Shown one piece after another: positions 18,000-29,092 of a DNA stretch of 64,000 nucleotides. Both the position numbers and the translations under genes were made by a program. The notes under the pieces are model-generated. The model was not told where the DNA came from and made no database searches. It saw only the letters and a program-made list of their open reading frames with translations. The DNA comes from Pseudacidovorax sp. GTDB lineage: Bacteria > Pseudomonadota > Gammaproteobacteria > Burkholderiales > Burkholderiaceae_C. How positions within the stretch are numbered: position 1 is the first letter of the stretch; each line of letters begins with the position of its first letter. Location: positions 124,001 through 188,000 of the forward strand of contig NZ_JAGOPN010000008.1 in the NCBI RefSeq assembly GCF_017991995.1. Direction: 5' to 3'.

Positions 18000-19439
18000 A
18001 TGGCGAGCTTCGTGGACCGCCACGGCCTGTGGACCGACGAGCAGGCCCGCCAGGCCGCCGAGCTGGACCGGCGCCTGGCCAGCGGCGAGGTGGACGTGGT
18101 GCGCTTCGCCTGGCCCGACCAGCACGGCCTGCTGCGCGGCAAGACCCTGGTGGCCAGCGAAGCGCGCAGCACGCTGCGCGGCGGCGTCAACCTCACCACC
18201 ACCCTGCTGGCCAAGGACACCTCGCACAAGACGGTGTTTCCGGTCTTCAGCGCCGGCGGCGGCTTCGCGTTGCCCGGTCTGCAGGGCGGCGCCGATTTCA
18301 CCCTGGTGGCCGACCCCGGCACCTTCCGCATCCTGCCCTGGGCCAAGAAGACCGGCTGGGTGCTGTGCGATGCCTACATGGCCGACGGCAGCCCCTGTCC
18401 CTTCGCCACGCGGCGCATCCTGCAGAAGGCGGTGGATGAACTGGGCCGCGAGGGCCTGGACTTCGTCGCCGGGCTGGAGGTGGAGTTCCACGTCTTCCAG
18501 CTCGACGATGCGCGCATGGGCCTGGCCGACTCGGGCCAGCCCGGCGAGCCGCCGCGCGTGTCGCTGCTGTCGCATGGCCACCAGTACCTCACCGAGCTGC
18601 GCTACGACCGCGTCGATGCGGTGATGCAGGTGCTGCACGACCAGCTCATCGCGCTGGGCCTGCCGTTGCGCTCGTTGGAGATCGAGTTCGGGCCGAGCCA
18701 ATTCGAGCTCACCTTCGGTCCCACCACGGGGCTGACACCCGCCGACACCATGGTGCTGCTGCGCAGCGCCATCAAGCAGATCTGCCAGCGGCAGGGCTGG
18801 CACGCCACCTTCATGTGCCGGCCGAAGATTCCGAACGTGATGTCCAGCGGCTGGCACCTGCACCAGTCGCTGCGGCGGCGCGGCGATGGCGTCAACGCGT
18901 TCATCCCGGAAGAAGGCGCGGAAGACCTGAGCCCGCTGGGCATGCATTGGCTGGCCGGCCTCAAGGCCCATGCGGTGGGCGCCTCGGTGCTGGCCTGCCC
19001 GACGATCAACGGCTACCGGCGTTATCGGCCCTTCTCGCTGGCACCCGATCGGGCCATCTGGGCGCGGGACAACCGCGGCGCCATGCTGCGCGTGCTGGGC
19101 GGCCCGGGCGATGCCGGCACCCGCATCGAGAACCGCGTGGGGGAGCCAACGGCCAATCCGTATCTGTACCTGGCGTCGCAGATCCACGCCGGCCTCGATG
19201 GCATGGTCCGCCGCCTCGACCCCGGCCCCAGCGCCGACGCGCCCTACGAGACGCCGGCCGAGCCGCTGCCCCGCTCGCTGGGCGATGCGCTGGCCGCGCT
19301 GCAGGCCGACGAGGTGCTGGTCGAGCGCTTCGGCCGCACCTTCGTGGACTACTACTGCCACATCAAGCAGGCGGAGATCGCGCGGTTCAACCTGGAGGTC
19401 TCCGAATGGGAGCACCGCGAGTATTTCGATATGTACTAG
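18000..19439 (+). CDS. Glutamine-synthetase-like gamma-glutamyl ligase
   Basis: 479 residues, GS fold: an N-terminal beta-grasp domain (residues about 25-110) and a catalytic barrel with LEVEFHVF, LEIEFGPSQFELTFGP, SSGWHLHQSL, the Arg-containing RDNRGAMLRV and RIENRVGEPTANPYLYL. The metal- and ATP-binding residues are thus retained. Standard GlnA differs clearly in these motifs, so this belongs with the amine-glutamylating branch (PuuA, IpuC, aniline AtdA1/TdnQ type). It starts 5 bp after the Rieske stop, so the two are co-translated; the ligase probably activates or traps an amine as its gamma-glutamyl amide. The substrate is inference. Confidence 0.82.
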   Translation: MASFVDRHGLWTDEQARQAAELDRRLASGEVDVVRFAWPDQHGLLRGKTLVASEARSTLRGGVNLTTTLLAKDTSHKTVFPVFSAGGGFALPGLQGGADFTLVADPGTFRILPWAKKTGWVLCDAYMADGSPCPFATRRILQKAVDELGREGLDFVAGLEVEFHVFQLDDARMGLADSGQPGEPPRVSLLSHGHQYLTELRYDRVDAVMQVLHDQLIALGLPLRSLEIEFGPSQFELTFGPTTGLTPADTMVLLRSAIKQICQRQGWHATFMCRPKIPNVMSSGWHLHQSLRRRGDGVNAFIPEEGAEDLSPLGMHWLAGLKAHAVGASVLACPTINGYRRYRPFSLAPDRAIWARDNRGAMLRVLGGPGDAGTRIENRVGEPTANPYLYLASQIHAGLDGMVRRLDPGPSADAPYETPAEPLPRSLGDALAALQADEVLVERFGRTFVDYYCHIKQAEIARFNLEVSEWEHREYFDMY

Positions 19440-19478
19440 GCCCACCCCCGTTTCTTGCTCACTTCGTGTAGCCGAATC

Positions 19479-19530
19479 CCCCCTCAAGGGGGCGCACTCC
19501 GCGGCCTGGCGAAGCCAGTTCCGCGAGTGC
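19479..19530. repeat. Double hairpin element between GS-like gene and ABC receptor gene
   Basis: Two adjacent hairpins in the 174-bp gap. CCCCCT/AGGGGG lies at 19479-19492. A long imperfect stem at 19494-19530 has arms starting GCACT and ending GTGC, containing CGCGG/CCGCG and CTGGC/GCCAG around a GAA loop. No U-run follows. It interrupts an otherwise tightly packed operon and looks like an inserted intergenic repeat unit. Confidence 0.6.
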
Positions 19531-19613
19531 ACCCGCATGGCCTGCTCCGCGGCCAACTGCTGTTCGGCCTGCACGTTGCTTTTCTGCCTTTTTCTAATCA
19601 CGAGGAACCCGCG

Positions 19614-20804
19614 ATGACCGTCACCAAGAGAAGCGCCCTGGGCGCGATCGCCTTCGCCTGCCTGGGGCTCATGGGCGCTGCCGCGCAGGCGGCGGAGCCG
19701 CTGCGCATCGGGCTGATCGCCACCTACTCGGGGCCCTATGCCGACTACGGCCGGCAGTTCGATGCCGGGGTGGCGCTCTACCTCAAGGAGCATGGCGGCA
19801 AGATCGCCGGACGGACGGTGGAGATCGTCAAGAAGGACACGGCCGGCCCCGCGCCCGATGCCGCCAAGCGCATCGCGCAGGAGCTGATCGTGCGCGACAA
19901 GGTCAGCGTGCTGACCGGGCTGGACTTCAGCCCCAATGCCTATGCCGTGGGCGCCGTGGCAGCACAGGCCAAGGTGCCGGTGGTGGTGATGAATGCCGCC
20001 TCGTCCGGCATCACCACCAGCTCGCCCTATGTGGCGCGCGTTTCCTTCACCGTGCAGCAGATGGCCGACCCGATGGCCCGCTGGATGCTCAAGAACGGCG
20101 TCAAGGAGGCCTACACCGTGGTGGCCGACTATGCCTCGGGCACCGATGCCGAAACGGCCTTCAAGAAGGCCTTCACCGAAGGCGGCGGCAAGGTGGTGGG
20201 CGAGGTGCGCACGCCCATGAACAACCCCGACTTCTCGGCCTATGTGCAACGCATCAAGGACGCCAAGCCGCAGGCGGTGTTCTTCTTCTTTCCCTCGGGC
20301 GTGATGCCGCCGGCCTTCCTGAAGGTCTGGAAGGAGCGCGGCATGGAAGAAGCCGGCATCAAGCTCTTCGCCACGGGCGAGGCCACCGACGACAGCTATC
20401 TGCAGGCCACCGGCGACGTGGCCCTGGGCCTGGTGACGGCGCATCACTATTCCTATGCCCACAAGTCGGCCAAGAACGAGAAGTTCGTGAAGGACTTCGT
20501 GGCCGAGTTCGGCACGCAGCTGCGCCCCAGCTATTTCGCCATCACCGCCTACGACGCCATGACGGCCATCGACCTGGCCTACAAGAAGGCGGGCGCCGAG
20601 GCCTCGGGCGACAAGGTGATGGAAGCGCTCAAGGGTGTCGCCTTCGAAAGCCCGCGCGGCCCCATCGAGATCGACCCGGCCACGCGCGACATCGTGCAGA
20701 CGGTCTACATCCGCAAGGTCGAGAAGACCAAGGACGGCCAGCTGGTCAACGTGGAGTTCGACAAGTTCGACCGCGTGAAGGACCCGGCCAAGGAAGCCAA
20801 GTAA
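19614..20804 (+). CDS. ABC transporter periplasmic binding protein (branched-chain amino acid type)
   Basis: 396 residues. A signal peptide (MTVTKRSALGAIAFACLGLMGAAAQAAE) is followed by a Peripla_BP_6 domain, LivK-like: LRIGLIATYSGPYADYG at the start, then PVVVMNAASS and AITAYDAMTAIDLA. GAGGA lies eight bases before the ATG. It supplies the receptor for the livHMGF-type genes directly downstream. Liv-type systems also carry amides, aromatic acids and urea, so the ligand may be the substrate of the Rieske/GS pair. Confidence 0.9.
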   Translation: MTVTKRSALGAIAFACLGLMGAAAQAAEPLRIGLIATYSGPYADYGRQFDAGVALYLKEHGGKIAGRTVEIVKKDTAGPAPDAAKRIAQELIVRDKVSVLTGLDFSPNAYAVGAVAAQAKVPVVVMNAASSGITTSSPYVARVSFTVQQMADPMARWMLKNGVKEAYTVVADYASGTDAETAFKKAFTEGGGKVVGEVRTPMNNPDFSAYVQRIKDAKPQAVFFFFPSGVMPPAFLKVWKERGMEEAGIKLFATGEATDDSYLQATGDVALGLVTAHHYSYAHKSAKNEKFVKDFVAEFGTQLRPSYFAITAYDAMTAIDLAYKKAGAEASGDKVMEALKGVAFESPRGPIEIDPATRDIVQTVYIRKVEKTKDGQLVNVEFDKFDRVKDPAKEAK

Positions 20805-20838
20805 GGCGAGCCGGCGGCGCGCGGAGGAACAGCGGCAG

Positions 20839-21702
20839 ATGGCGGTCGTGCTTTTCGACGGGGTGGCCTACGGCATGCTCCTCTTCCTGATGGCGGTGGG
20901 GCTGTCCGTGACCATGGGGCTGATGAACTTCGTCAACCTGGCGCACGGCAGCTTCGCCATGGCGGGCGGCTATGCGGCGGCGGTGCTGATGAATGCCCAC
21001 GGCGTGGGCTTCGGCCTGGCGCTGCTGGCGGCCTTCGTGGCCTCGGCGCTGCTGGGCGCGGTGTTGGAGTGGCTGCTGTACCGGCGACTCTACCGCGCGC
21101 ATCCGCTGGATCAGGTGCTGCTGTCCATCGGCCTGGTGTTCGTCTCCATCGCGGCCTTCACCTGGCTCTTCGGGCCCACGCTGCAGCCCTTCACGCTGCC
21201 ACCGTGGCTGCAGGGCCAGGTCGAGGTGGCGGGCGTGGGGCTGGGCCGCTACCGCCTGTTCCTGATCGGCTGCGGCCTGGCGGTGCTGGCCGCGCTGCTG
21301 CTGGCACTGGGCCGCACCCGCTACGGCGCCATGGTGCGCGCGGCGGTGGACAACCAGCGCGTGGCGGCCGGCACCGGCATCCATGTGCAGCGGTTGTTTC
21401 TGCTGACCTTCTCGCTGGGCTGTGGCCTGGCCGGCCTGGGCGGCGCGCTGAGCCTGGGCGTGCTGGGGCTGGAGCCCGGCTTTGCCCTGAAGTACCTCGT
21501 GTACTTCCTGCTGGTGGTGTGCGTGGGCGGGGCCGGCACCATCACCGGGCCCTTCGCCGCGGCGCTGCTGGTGGGCATCGTCGACGTGGCCGGCAAGTAC
21601 TACCTGCCGCAGGCGGGCGCCTTCCTGATCTATGGCGTGATGATCGTGATGCTGCTGCTTCGGCCGCACGGCCTGGTGGTGCGCAAGGGAGTGACGGCAT
21701 GA
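20839..21702 (+). CDS. livH: LivH-type ABC permease
   Basis: Inner-membrane permease of 287 residues, highly hydrophobic with about eight membrane segments. The conserved N-terminal GLMNFVNLAHGSF motif of LivH proteins and a C-terminal GGAGTITGPFAAALLVGIV block are present. The stop overlaps the livM start (ATGA). Confidence 0.92.
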   Translation: MAVVLFDGVAYGMLLFLMAVGLSVTMGLMNFVNLAHGSFAMAGGYAAAVLMNAHGVGFGLALLAAFVASALLGAVLEWLLYRRLYRAHPLDQVLLSIGLVFVSIAAFTWLFGPTLQPFTLPPWLQGQVEVAGVGLGRYRLFLIGCGLAVLAALLLALGRTRYGAMVRAAVDNQRVAAGTGIHVQRLFLLTFSLGCGLAGLGGALSLGVLGLEPGFALKYLVYFLLVVCVGGAGTITGPFAAALLVGIVDVAGKYYLPQAGAFLIYGVMIVMLLLRPHGLVVRKGVTA

Positions 21703-22660
21703 GCGCGCCGCGACCTCAGCTTGCGGCCGAAGTCGCCTTCTGGGCGGTCCTGGCCAGTTGCTTCTTCCTGATGCCCGAGCAGCTCACGCTGATGAGTCAG
21801 GTGCTGATCTTCGGCCTGTTCGCCGTGTCGCTGGACATGGCGCTGGGCTACGCGGGCATCCTCACCGTGGGCCATGCGGCCTTCTTCGGCGCCGGCGCCT
21901 ATGCGGCCGGCCTGCTGGCCAAGCATGGCTGGGGCGAGCCGATCAGCGGCCTGGCCGTGGCGCTGGCCGTCGGCCTGGCGCTGGGCTGGCTGCTGAGCTG
22001 GCTGGTCGTGCGCGGCACCGACCTGGCGCGGCTGATGATCACCATCGCCGTCTGCGTGCTGCTCTACGAGCTGGCCAACCGGCTGTCTGCCATCACCGGC
22101 GGCACCGACGGGCTGCAGGGCATGGCGGTGTCGCCGCTGCTGGGCAGTTTCGAGTTCGACTTCTTCGGCCGCACGGCCTTCGTCTACAGCTTCGTGGTGG
22201 TGCTGGCCGTCTTCCTGGTGGTGCGGCGGGTGCTGCGTTCGCCCTTCGGCATGGCACTGCGCGGCATCCACGACAACCGCAAGCGCATGCTGGCGCTGGG
22301 CACGCCGGTGGATGCGCGGCTGCGCATGGCCTATGCCTTCTCGGCCGGCGTGGCGGCCATCGCCGGCGCGCTGCTGGCGCAGACCACGCAGTTCGTCGGC
22401 ATCGAGTCCATCGGCTTCAACCGCTCGGCCGAGGTGCTGATCATCCTTGTGCTGGGTGGCACGGGCCGGCTCTACGGCGGCATGCTGGGCGCGGTGGTCT
22501 ACATGCTGGTGCACGACCGCTTCGCCGACATGAATCCGCAGTACTGGATGTTCTGGCTGGGGCTGTTCCTGATCGCTGCGGTGCTGGTGGGCCGCGGGGG
22601 GCTGATGGGCTTGCTGGCCCGGCTGACGCAAAGGCGTCGCAAGCCAGTGGGAGAAACGAC

Positions 22661-22664
<4 letters not shown>
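21699..22664 (+). CDS. livM: LivM-type ABC permease
   Basis: 321 residues with the second permease signature GYAGILTVGHAAFFGAGAYAAG and the cytoplasmic coupling stretch GMALRGIHDNRKRMLALG. A C-terminal GGTGRLYGGMLGAVVY is also typical. It overlaps livH and livG by four bases each. Confidence 0.92.
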
Positions 22665-24176
<1,512 letters not shown>

Positions 24177-24183
24177 GGCTGGC

Positions 24184-25086
24184 TCAAAGCCGCGCACCCG
24201 TCGCCGCCATCAGCTGCTCCCGAAAGGCCGCCACCGCCGGCGACGGCGAATGCGCCGGCGCCCTCAGCAGCGTGAGCATGCGCGCCACCTGCGGCCGGCC
24301 TACGGTGCGCACCGCCAGCCCATGCCAGACCGCCAGCGGCCGCAGCGCCATCGTCACCACGGCCACGCCCAGCCCTTCGCGGGCCAGGCCCATCATGGTC
24401 CAGGGCAGCGCGATCTCGAAGGCATAGTCCAGCGCGATGCCGCGGGCGGCCAGCTTTTCCTCCAGCAGCGTGCGCACCGGATTGCCGGGCAGATAGCCGA
24501 TCACCGGCGACCGCGCCAGCTGCGACCATTCCAGCGACCGGCGCGCGGCCAGCGGATGGTCGGGCGCCATCACCGCAACGAACTCGTCCGACTGCAGTGG
24601 TGAGGCCACCAGGTCGGTGCGGGCATCGGTCTGCGTGGCGATGCCCAGGTCGGCCGCGCCGCTGCGCACCAGGGCGTGCACCTCGTGCTCGGGCACGTCG
24701 TGCAGCACCACCCGCACGCCGGGGTGCGACTCGCCGAAGGCGCGGATCACCGGCGGCAGCAGCAGCGCGCACTGCGCGTTGGGCGCCGCCACCGCCACCC
24801 GGCCGCGAGCGAAGCGGCCGAAGTCCTGCGCGTCGGCCACCAGGTGGTCCCAGTCGGCCACCAGCCGGCGCGCGGCCGGCAGCAGCGCGGCGCCGGCATC
24901 GCTCATGCGGCAGGCGCGCGTGTGGCGGTCGAAAAGGCGCGCGCCAAGTTCCCGCTCCAGCTTGCCCAGCGCCGCGCTGAGCGAGGACTGCGACATGCCC
25001 AGTCGCTCCGCCGCACGCGTGAAATGGCCGCTTTCGGCCACAGCCAGGAAAACCCTGAGCTCCGGCAAGGAAGACTTGATTGCCAA
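24184..25086 (-). CDS. LysR-family transcriptional regulator
   Basis: 300 residues. The N-terminal winged helix carries GHFTRAAERLGMSQSSLSAA and the C-terminus is the usual co-inducer domain (GRVAVAAPNAQCALLLPP). Divergent from the NCS2 permease gene with two dyads between the starts, so the permease is the likely target. It does not obviously belong to the Liv operon, which converges on it. Confidence 0.88.
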   Translation of the reverse strand: MAIKSSLPELRVFLAVAESGHFTRAAERLGMSQSSLSAALGKLERELGARLFDRHTRACRMSDAGAALLPAARRLVADWDHLVADAQDFGRFARGRVAVAAPNAQCALLLPPVIRAFGESHPGVRVVLHDVPEHEVHALVRSGAADLGIATQTDARTDLVASPLQSDEFVAVMAPDHPLAARRSLEWSQLARSPVIGYLPGNPVRTLLEEKLAARGIALDYAFEIALPWTMMGLAREGLGVAVVTMALRPLAVWHGLAVRTVGRPQVARMLTLLRAPAHSPSPAVAAFREQLMAATGARL

Positions 25087-25113
25087 GGGAAACCGCCCTT
25101 TCCGCGCCCATTG

Positions 25114-25138
25114 ATCGAAGGACGCGATTGAATTATCG
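25114..25138. promoter_or_regulatory. Candidate LysR operators upstream of the permease
   Basis: ATC-N9-GAT at 25114-25128 and, sharing its right half, CGAT-N6-ATCG at 25125-25138. Both lie between the divergent LysR and permease genes, just upstream of a possible promoter (TTGACG near 25153, TATGCT near 25174). Confidence 0.5.
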
Positions 25139-25217
25139 GATTGACCGTCTTTGACGATTTTTGGCTTTCTCTATGCTTCGCGCCAGCCCCACGATTGAGG
25201 GCGAGGAGTTCGTCCCC

Positions 25218-26705
25218 ATGAGTTCGTCTGCTTCGTTGTCCGTGCACCCCGTCGACCAGAAGCTGCCCAGTGGCAAGCTGGCCGCGCTGGGCCTGCAGCA
25301 TGTGCTGGTGATGTACGCCGGCGCCGTCGCCGTGCCGCTGATCGTGGGCCGTGCGCTCAAGCTCAGCCCGCAGGAGGTGGCGCTGCTGATCTCGGCCGAC
25401 CTCTTCTGTTGCGGCCTGGTCACGCTGATCCAGGCGCTGGGCGCCACGCAGTGGTTCGGCATCCGCCTGCCGGTGATGATGGGCGTGACCTTCGCATCGG
25501 TGGCGCCGATGGTGGCCATCGCCAACGGCAACCCGGGCCAGGCCGGGGCGCAATTGCTCTTTGGCTCGATCATCGGCGCGGGCATCGTCTCGATCCTGAT
25601 CGCGCCGCTGGTCAGCCGCATGCTGCGCTTCTTTCCGCCGGTGGTGACCGGCACCATCATCGCGGTCATCGGCATTACGCTCATGCGCGTGGGCATCAAC
25701 TGGATCTTCGGCAACCCGGTGGGCCCGACGGCTCCGGCCGTGGTCGATCCGGCTTATGCCAAGTGGCTGGCCGACGTCACCTCGCCCGGCTCCTCGCTGC
25801 CACCGGCGCCCAAGGGCATCGCGCTGATGCCCACGGTGCCCAACCCCAAGTACGCCGACCTCTCCGGCGTGGGCATCTCGGCGCTGGTGCTGGTGTCCAT
25901 CCTGCTGATCGTGAAGTTCGCCAAGGGCTTCGTGGCCAACATCTCGGTGCTGCTGGGCATCGTCATCGGCGCCATCGCGGCGGCGGCCATGGGCCTGATG
26001 ACCTTCGACAAGGTGGCCAAGGCCGCCTGGGTGGACGTGGTGCTGCCCTTCCACTTCGGCATGCCGATCTTCGACCCGGTTCTGATCTTCACCATGACGC
26101 TGGTGATGATCGTGGTGATGATCGAGTCGACCGGCATGTTCCTCGCGCTGGGCGAGATGACCGACCGCAAGGTGGGCCAGCAGGACCTGGCCCGCGGCCT
26201 GCGCACTGACGGCCTGGGCACGCTGATCGGCGGCATCTTCAACACCTTTCCCTACACCAGCTTCTCGCAGAACGTGGGCCTGGTGGCGGTGACCGGCGTG
26301 AAGAGCCGCTTCGTCTGCGTGGCCGGCGGCGTGATTTTGATCGTGCTGGGGCTGCTGCCCAAGATGGCGGCACTGGTGGAGTCGCTGCCCACCGTGGTGC
26401 TGGGCGGCGCGGGCCTGGTGATGTTCGGCATGGTGCTGGCCACGGGCATCCGCATCCTGAGCGGCGTGGACTTCAAGACCAACCGCCACAACGCGATGAT
26501 CGTGGCCGTCTCCATCGGCATCGGCATGATTCCGCTGCTGGCGCCCAACTTCAAGCAGTGGATGCCGCACGGCATCCATCCGCTGATCGAGTCGGGCATC
26601 CTGCTGACCTCGATCACGGCGGTGGTGCTGAACCTGTTCCTGAACGGCGCGCGGCATGACGAGGCGGCGAGCATCGCCGCGGCGCGGCAGGCGGAGGCGC
26701 ACTGA
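25218..26705 (+). CDS. NCS2-family nucleobase/xanthine permease
   Basis: 495 residues, about 12-14 membrane segments. Signatures of the xanthine/urate branch: GLQHVLVMYAGAVAVPLIVG near the N-terminus, MMGVTFASVAPM, and FPYTSFSQNVGLVAVTGVKSR, quoted here as TSFSQNVGLVAVTGVKSR. The family uses proton symport. The ATG at 25218 (MSSSASLS) is chosen over an upstream in-frame codon because GAGGAG lies about ten bases before it. That SD sits in the loop of a small hairpin (GGGCGA pairing with TCGTCC), which could tune translation. Xanthine, urate or uracil are all possible substrates. Confidence 0.88.
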   Translation: MSSSASLSVHPVDQKLPSGKLAALGLQHVLVMYAGAVAVPLIVGRALKLSPQEVALLISADLFCCGLVTLIQALGATQWFGIRLPVMMGVTFASVAPMVAIANGNPGQAGAQLLFGSIIGAGIVSILIAPLVSRMLRFFPPVVTGTIIAVIGITLMRVGINWIFGNPVGPTAPAVVDPAYAKWLADVTSPGSSLPPAPKGIALMPTVPNPKYADLSGVGISALVLVSILLIVKFAKGFVANISVLLGIVIGAIAAAAMGLMTFDKVAKAAWVDVVLPFHFGMPIFDPVLIFTMTLVMIVVMIESTGMFLALGEMTDRKVGQQDLARGLRTDGLGTLIGGIFNTFPYTSFSQNVGLVAVTGVKSRFVCVAGGVILIVLGLLPKMAALVESLPTVVLGGAGLVMFGMVLATGIRILSGVDFKTNRHNAMIVAVSIGIGMIPLLAPNFKQWMPHGIHPLIESGILLTSITAVVLNLFLNGARHDEAASIAAARQAEAH

Positions 26706-26736
26706 TCGGCGCCCCCTTCCCTGCGCCCCCGATGAA

Positions 26737-26770
26737 GAAAGCCGCCGGGTCGCCCCGGCGGCTTTTTTCT
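26737..26770 (+). terminator. Permease rho-independent terminator
   Basis: AAAGCCGCCGGG and CCCCGGCGGCTTT form a strong stem followed by TTTTTTC. The A-run on the other side also allows use by the convergent TonB receptor gene. Confidence 0.9.
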
Positions 26771-26826
26771 TTGTGCGGACAGATCGGCTACGGCGCTCCT
26801 GCCGAAGCGCTGCGCGAACCGCAGCG

Positions 26827-28950
26827 TCAGAAGCTGTACGTCCCGCCCATCCCCACCGTCCACGTCCGTCCCGGCGCCGGCTCGAAATAGCGCGCATTGC
26901 CTTCGTTGACGATCACGGAGCCGGCGTAGCGCCGGTCGAACAGGTTGTCGATGCGGGCAAAGGCATTCAAGTCCCAGCGACCGAGCTTGAGCACGTAACC
27001 CGCGTGGATGGCCGCCACTGCATAGCCCGGCGCCCGGGCGGTGTTCAGGTCGTTGGCCCAGACCTTGGCGACGGCGCGCAGCTCGGCGCCCGCACGCCAG
27101 CCCTGCGGCGGCATCCAGCCGTAGGCCGCATACAGCGACTGGCTGGCCACGCCGGGCAGGCGACGGCCGGCCGGCACGAGGTTGGCAGCGCTGCAGGGAG
27201 AGGGCGTGCAGAAGGCGTCCTGGTAGCGCGCATCGAGCCAGGTGTAGGCCAGCTGCGTGCGCCAGTGGTCCTCGGTCTCGTGCTGCCAGCCCAGTTCCAC
27301 GCCCTGCCGCCTGGTGCGCCCGGCATTGCGGAAGGTGGAGCGGCCGCCGACGTTGGTGTCGGTGACGATCTCGTCCTGGGTCCGCGTCTGGAACAGCGCC
27401 GCCGTGAGCATGCCACCGGCCAGCCGGGCCTTGGCGCCCAGCTCGACGTTGTCGCTCACCGAGGGGCGCAGCCCGAAGTTGAGGCCGCCCACGCCATCCG
27501 ACCGGTACGAGAGCTCGTTGAGCGTCGGCGTCTCGAAGCCGCGGCCGGCGGACACATACAGCGCCAGGTCCCGTATCGGCGTCCAGCGCAGCGAGGCCAC
27601 GGGCAGCGTGCGGCTGTAGGCGGCGGTGCCGCTGTCGTCGCCATTGGCGGCGGTGATGTAGCGGTCCTGCGAATCGAAGTGCACGCGGCTGCGACGCACG
27701 CCGAATTCGGCCGACCAGTCGGGCGCAAAGCGCCAGGTGGCCTGGGCATAGGGGTCGACGTTGAAGACCTCGTTGCGCTCGTTCCGGCGCAGGCGGCCCT
27801 GCACGCCCAGCATCGGCTGCGCGGCGCTGCCCAGGTAGTTCTCGTAGCCGCGCCGCCATTCGCGCAGGCTGTCGTAGCCCAGGCCGGCGACCAGCTCGAA
27901 GGGCCGGCCCGCCAGATCGAACTTGCCGGTCCAGCGCAGATCGGCACCCGCATAGTGGCGGTCCAGGTCGATCACGCCGCCGGCATGGCGCGGGTTCTGC
28001 TGCGCCGAGGGCGGGATGGACTGGTACTGCGTCGTGCCGCGCTCGCCGCCGTACAGCATCACCCGCACGGACTGCTGCGCGCCCAGCGGCTGCTCGAACA
28101 CCATGCCGGCCTGGCTCTGCGTCACCGTCTTGCGGGTGTTGTACTGCGTCGCCACATCGGCGCTGCGCGGCGCGGTGGCGAACTGCTGCGCGGTCAGGCC
28201 CAGCGGATCCTGCGCATCGACCGTCACGCGGTTGAACACCAGCGTGAGCTTGCCGCCCTGGTCGAGGTCGATGCCCACGCGCCCATTGGCCAGGTCGCGC
28301 TGCGCGGCCGAATGCGCGCGCCAGCCATCGGTCGAATAGCGGCTCGCGCTGAGCCGCCAGTCGACGGCGCCCTGCTTGCCGCTGCCGACCAGGCCCGTGC
28401 GCCAGGTGCCGTTGCTGCCGCCGGCCACGCTGTACGACAGGCTGGCCGGTGCCTCGCCCGACGCCGTGAAGGCCTGCACCACGCCGCCGGACGAATTGCC
28501 GTACAGGGCCGAGAACGGCCCGCGCAGCACGTCGATGCGCTCCAGCGAGGCGATGTCGATGTTGGAGGTCTGGCCTTGCCCGTCGGGCAGCGTGGCGGGA
28601 ATGCCGTCCACATACAGCCGCACGCCGCGCACGCCGAAGGTGGAGCGGGCGCCGAAGCCGCGGATGGAGAGTTGCAGGTCCTGCGCGAAGTTCTGCCGGT
28701 CGCGGATCTGCAGGCCCGGCACGGCGCCCAGGCCTTCGCTCAGTTGCGCGCCCAGCCGGTTGTCGCGCAGATCGGCGCCCTCGACGCGGTCCACCGAGCC
28801 CGGCACGGCAAACGCCGGCTGTGGTCCGCTGGGCGTGCTCACCGTCACCTCGGGCAGCTGTCCGGCCACCGACACCTGCGCGGCGGCCACCCCCGCCTGG
28901 GCCGTCGCCACCACCACCCCCACCGTCTTCGCCATGCGCCATGTGTTCAT
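26827..28950 (-). CDS. TonB-dependent outer membrane receptor
   Basis: 707 residues from the ATG at 28950. A signal-like N-terminus (MAKTVGVVVATAQAGVAAAQ) precedes a TonB-box-like PEVTVS, a plug domain (VDRVEGADLRDNRLGAQ, IRGFGARSTFGVRGVRLYVDGIP, quoted as RGFGARSTFGVRG, and VLRGPFSALYGNSSGGVV), a 22-strand barrel and the terminal aromatic signature ending YSF. The role is energy-dependent uptake of an iron chelate or similar. It is the last gene of the iron-uptake group on this strand, 142 bp after the small membrane protein gene. Confidence 0.88.
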   Translation of the reverse strand: MNTWRMAKTVGVVVATAQAGVAAAQVSVAGQLPEVTVSTPSGPQPAFAVPGSVDRVEGADLRDNRLGAQLSEGLGAVPGLQIRDRQNFAQDLQLSIRGFGARSTFGVRGVRLYVDGIPATLPDGQGQTSNIDIASLERIDVLRGPFSALYGNSSGGVVQAFTASGEAPASLSYSVAGGSNGTWRTGLVGSGKQGAVDWRLSASRYSTDGWRAHSAAQRDLANGRVGIDLDQGGKLTLVFNRVTVDAQDPLGLTAQQFATAPRSADVATQYNTRKTVTQSQAGMVFEQPLGAQQSVRVMLYGGERGTTQYQSIPPSAQQNPRHAGGVIDLDRHYAGADLRWTGKFDLAGRPFELVAGLGYDSLREWRRGYENYLGSAAQPMLGVQGRLRRNERNEVFNVDPYAQATWRFAPDWSAEFGVRRSRVHFDSQDRYITAANGDDSGTAAYSRTLPVASLRWTPIRDLALYVSAGRGFETPTLNELSYRSDGVGGLNFGLRPSVSDNVELGAKARLAGGMLTAALFQTRTQDEIVTDTNVGGRSTFRNAGRTRRQGVELGWQHETEDHWRTQLAYTWLDARYQDAFCTPSPCSAANLVPAGRRLPGVASQSLYAAYGWMPPQGWRAGAELRAVAKVWANDLNTARAPGYAVAAIHAGYVLKLGRWDLNAFARIDNLFDRRYAGSVIVNEGNARYFEPAPGRTWTVGMGGTYSF

Positions 28951-29092
28951 GGGCGGGCATTCTGCGGGAGGCCGACGCCCGGCCGCGTCGGTGCAGGCGC
29001 CTATTGCCGTGGCCGGACAACCTTGTGGCGCAATGGCACACACGACGGTGGCGCGGCCGCGTACACCTCGTGCGGTGATCGATCGAGACGAC

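Noticed and set aside
28951..29092. Cobalamin riboswitch ahead of the TonB receptor
   Set aside because: The conserved B12-box and flanking stems are not recognisable; the interval is simply GC-rich.
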